From: Pseudomonadota bacterium
GTDB taxonomy: Bacteria; Pseudomonadota; Gammaproteobacteria; Steroidobacterales; Steroidobacteraceae
Direction of reading: 5' to 3'
NCBI GenBank assembly: GCA_021817875.1
Contig: JAKAFQ010000189.1
Location: forward strand, 1 to 7,530
DNA: 7,530 bases
Both the position numbers and the translations under genes were made by a program. Shown here piece by piece: positions 6,986 through 7,530 of the stretch. A model generated the notes under the pieces. It was not told the origin of the DNA and did not search any database. It saw only the letters and a list, made by a program, of their open reading frames with translations. Each line of letters starts with the position of its first letter. Positions within the stretch are counted from its first letter, which is position 1.

Positions 6986-7530
6986 AAAGGGTCGCAGGGT
7001 GCTCCAGGAGCTCCTTCAGTGCCTGGATCATCGCGGCGGCGTCGTAGCCGTCGACGAAGCGGTGATCGAACGAGGACGACAGGTTCATCATGCGCCGCAC
7101 CGCGATCGCGCCCTCGTGCACCACCGGACGCTCGGTGGCGCGATTGACCCCGATGATGGCGACCTCGGGCGCGTTGATGATCGGCGTGCTGGCGATGCCG
7201 CCGAGCTTGCCGAGACTCGTCATGCTGATCGTCGAGCCGGTCAACTCCTCGCGCGTCGCCCGGTTCGTCCGGGCCGCCTCGCTGACCCGGCGCATCTCGG
7301 CGGCGAGCGCCCACAGCGTGCGACTCTGCGCATCGCGCACCACCGGAACCTTCAACCCCTCCGGGGTCTGGGTGGCCACCCCGATGTGCACCGCCCGGTG
7401 ACGCACGAGCACGCCTCTGTCGGCATCGTAGTGGGCGTTGCACTGCGGAAACTGCGCGATCACCCTCACCAGCGCGAGCGCCAGCAAGGGCAGATAGGTG
7501 AGCGCCGGGGTGCCGGGCGGCAGTTTGCCG
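6975..7530 (-). CDS. 2-oxoacid dehydrogenase E2 (dihydrolipoamide acyltransferase), catalytic C-terminus, 5' end outside window
   Basis: The frame is open from the right edge and gives 184 visible residues of the inner-core acyltransferase domain. E2 transfers the acyl group from lipoamide to CoA and forms the core of the complex. Signatures are YLPLLALALVRVIAQFPQCNAHYD near the start of the visible part, THEN HIGVATQTPEGLKVPVV, LTGSTISMTSLGKLGG, and the catalytic SFDHRFVDGYDAA (visible His156 and Asp160), ending HPATLFMG. Lipoyl and E1/E3-binding domains would lie upstream, outside the window. The text around SLGKLGGIASTPIINAPEVAIIG and MMNLSSSFDHR reads most like the branched-chain 2-oxoacid type, but a pyruvate type cannot be excluded without the N-terminus. 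The TTG at 7487 is internal. The last 11 bp overlap the convergent regulator gene. Confidence 0.9.
   Translation of the reverse strand, partial: GKLPPGTPALTYLPLLALALVRVIAQFPQCNAHYDADRGVLVRHRAVHIGVATQTPEGLKVPVVRDAQSRTLWALAAEMRRVSEAARTNRATREELTGSTISMTSLGKLGGIASTPIINAPEVAIIGVNRATERPVVHEGAIAVRRMMNLSSSFDHRFVDGYDAAAMIQALKELLEHPATLFMG

Overview
The window looks like ordinary chromosome from a GC-rich gammaproteobacterium, perhaps near the Xanthomonadales, Nevskiales or Steroidobacter groups. This rests on high GC in third codon positions, an E. coli-type aceB-aceA pair, a SlyD with a His-rich tail, and an aceBA-linked XRE regulator of the kind I recall from vibrios and xanthomonads. The placement is inference. 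I see no mobile element, CRISPR array, rRNA or tRNA.

Layout, left to right: (1) 2-658 (+), the C-terminal three quarters of a methylisocitrate lyase-type enzyme (PEP mutase/isocitrate lyase superfamily), cut by the left edge. (2) 678-773 (-), a possible 31-residue single-span membrane protein with a good ribosome binding site. (3) 774-1145, a non-coding stretch holding divergent promoter candidates and small hairpins. (4) 1146-1631 (+), slyD, a peptidyl-prolyl isomerase and metallochaperone. (5) 1653-2264 (-), a TIGR02466-type putative 2OG-Fe(II) oxygenase, apparently leaderless, whose -10 box abuts a 15-bp hairpin. (6) 2348-3649 (-), aceA, isocitrate lyase. (7) 3668-5305 (-), aceB, malate synthase A, 18 bp upstream of aceA in the same operon. 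(8) 5306-5431, an AT-rich divergent control region with repeated TGTGAA half-sites. (9) 5432-6985 (+), a 517-residue XRE-type regulator with a cysteine-rich C-terminus. (10) 6975-7530 (-), the catalytic C-terminus of a 2-oxoacid dehydrogenase E2 acyltransferase, overlapping the regulator gene tail-to-tail by 11 bp and cut by the right edge.

How the parts fit: aceB and aceA form the complete glyoxylate shunt, which lets a cell grow on acetate or fatty acids. The divergent regulator is the obvious candidate for controlling it. The flanking genes are compatible with a wider short-chain acyl-CoA neighbourhood. The E2 looks closest to the branched-chain type, whose pathway yields acetyl- and propionyl-CoA, and the first gene resembles the last enzyme of the methylcitrate (propionate) cycle. 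The most interesting parts are the regulator with its palindromic control region, the hairpin and leaderless start of the oxygenase, and the small membrane protein. I found no clearly new multi-gene system.
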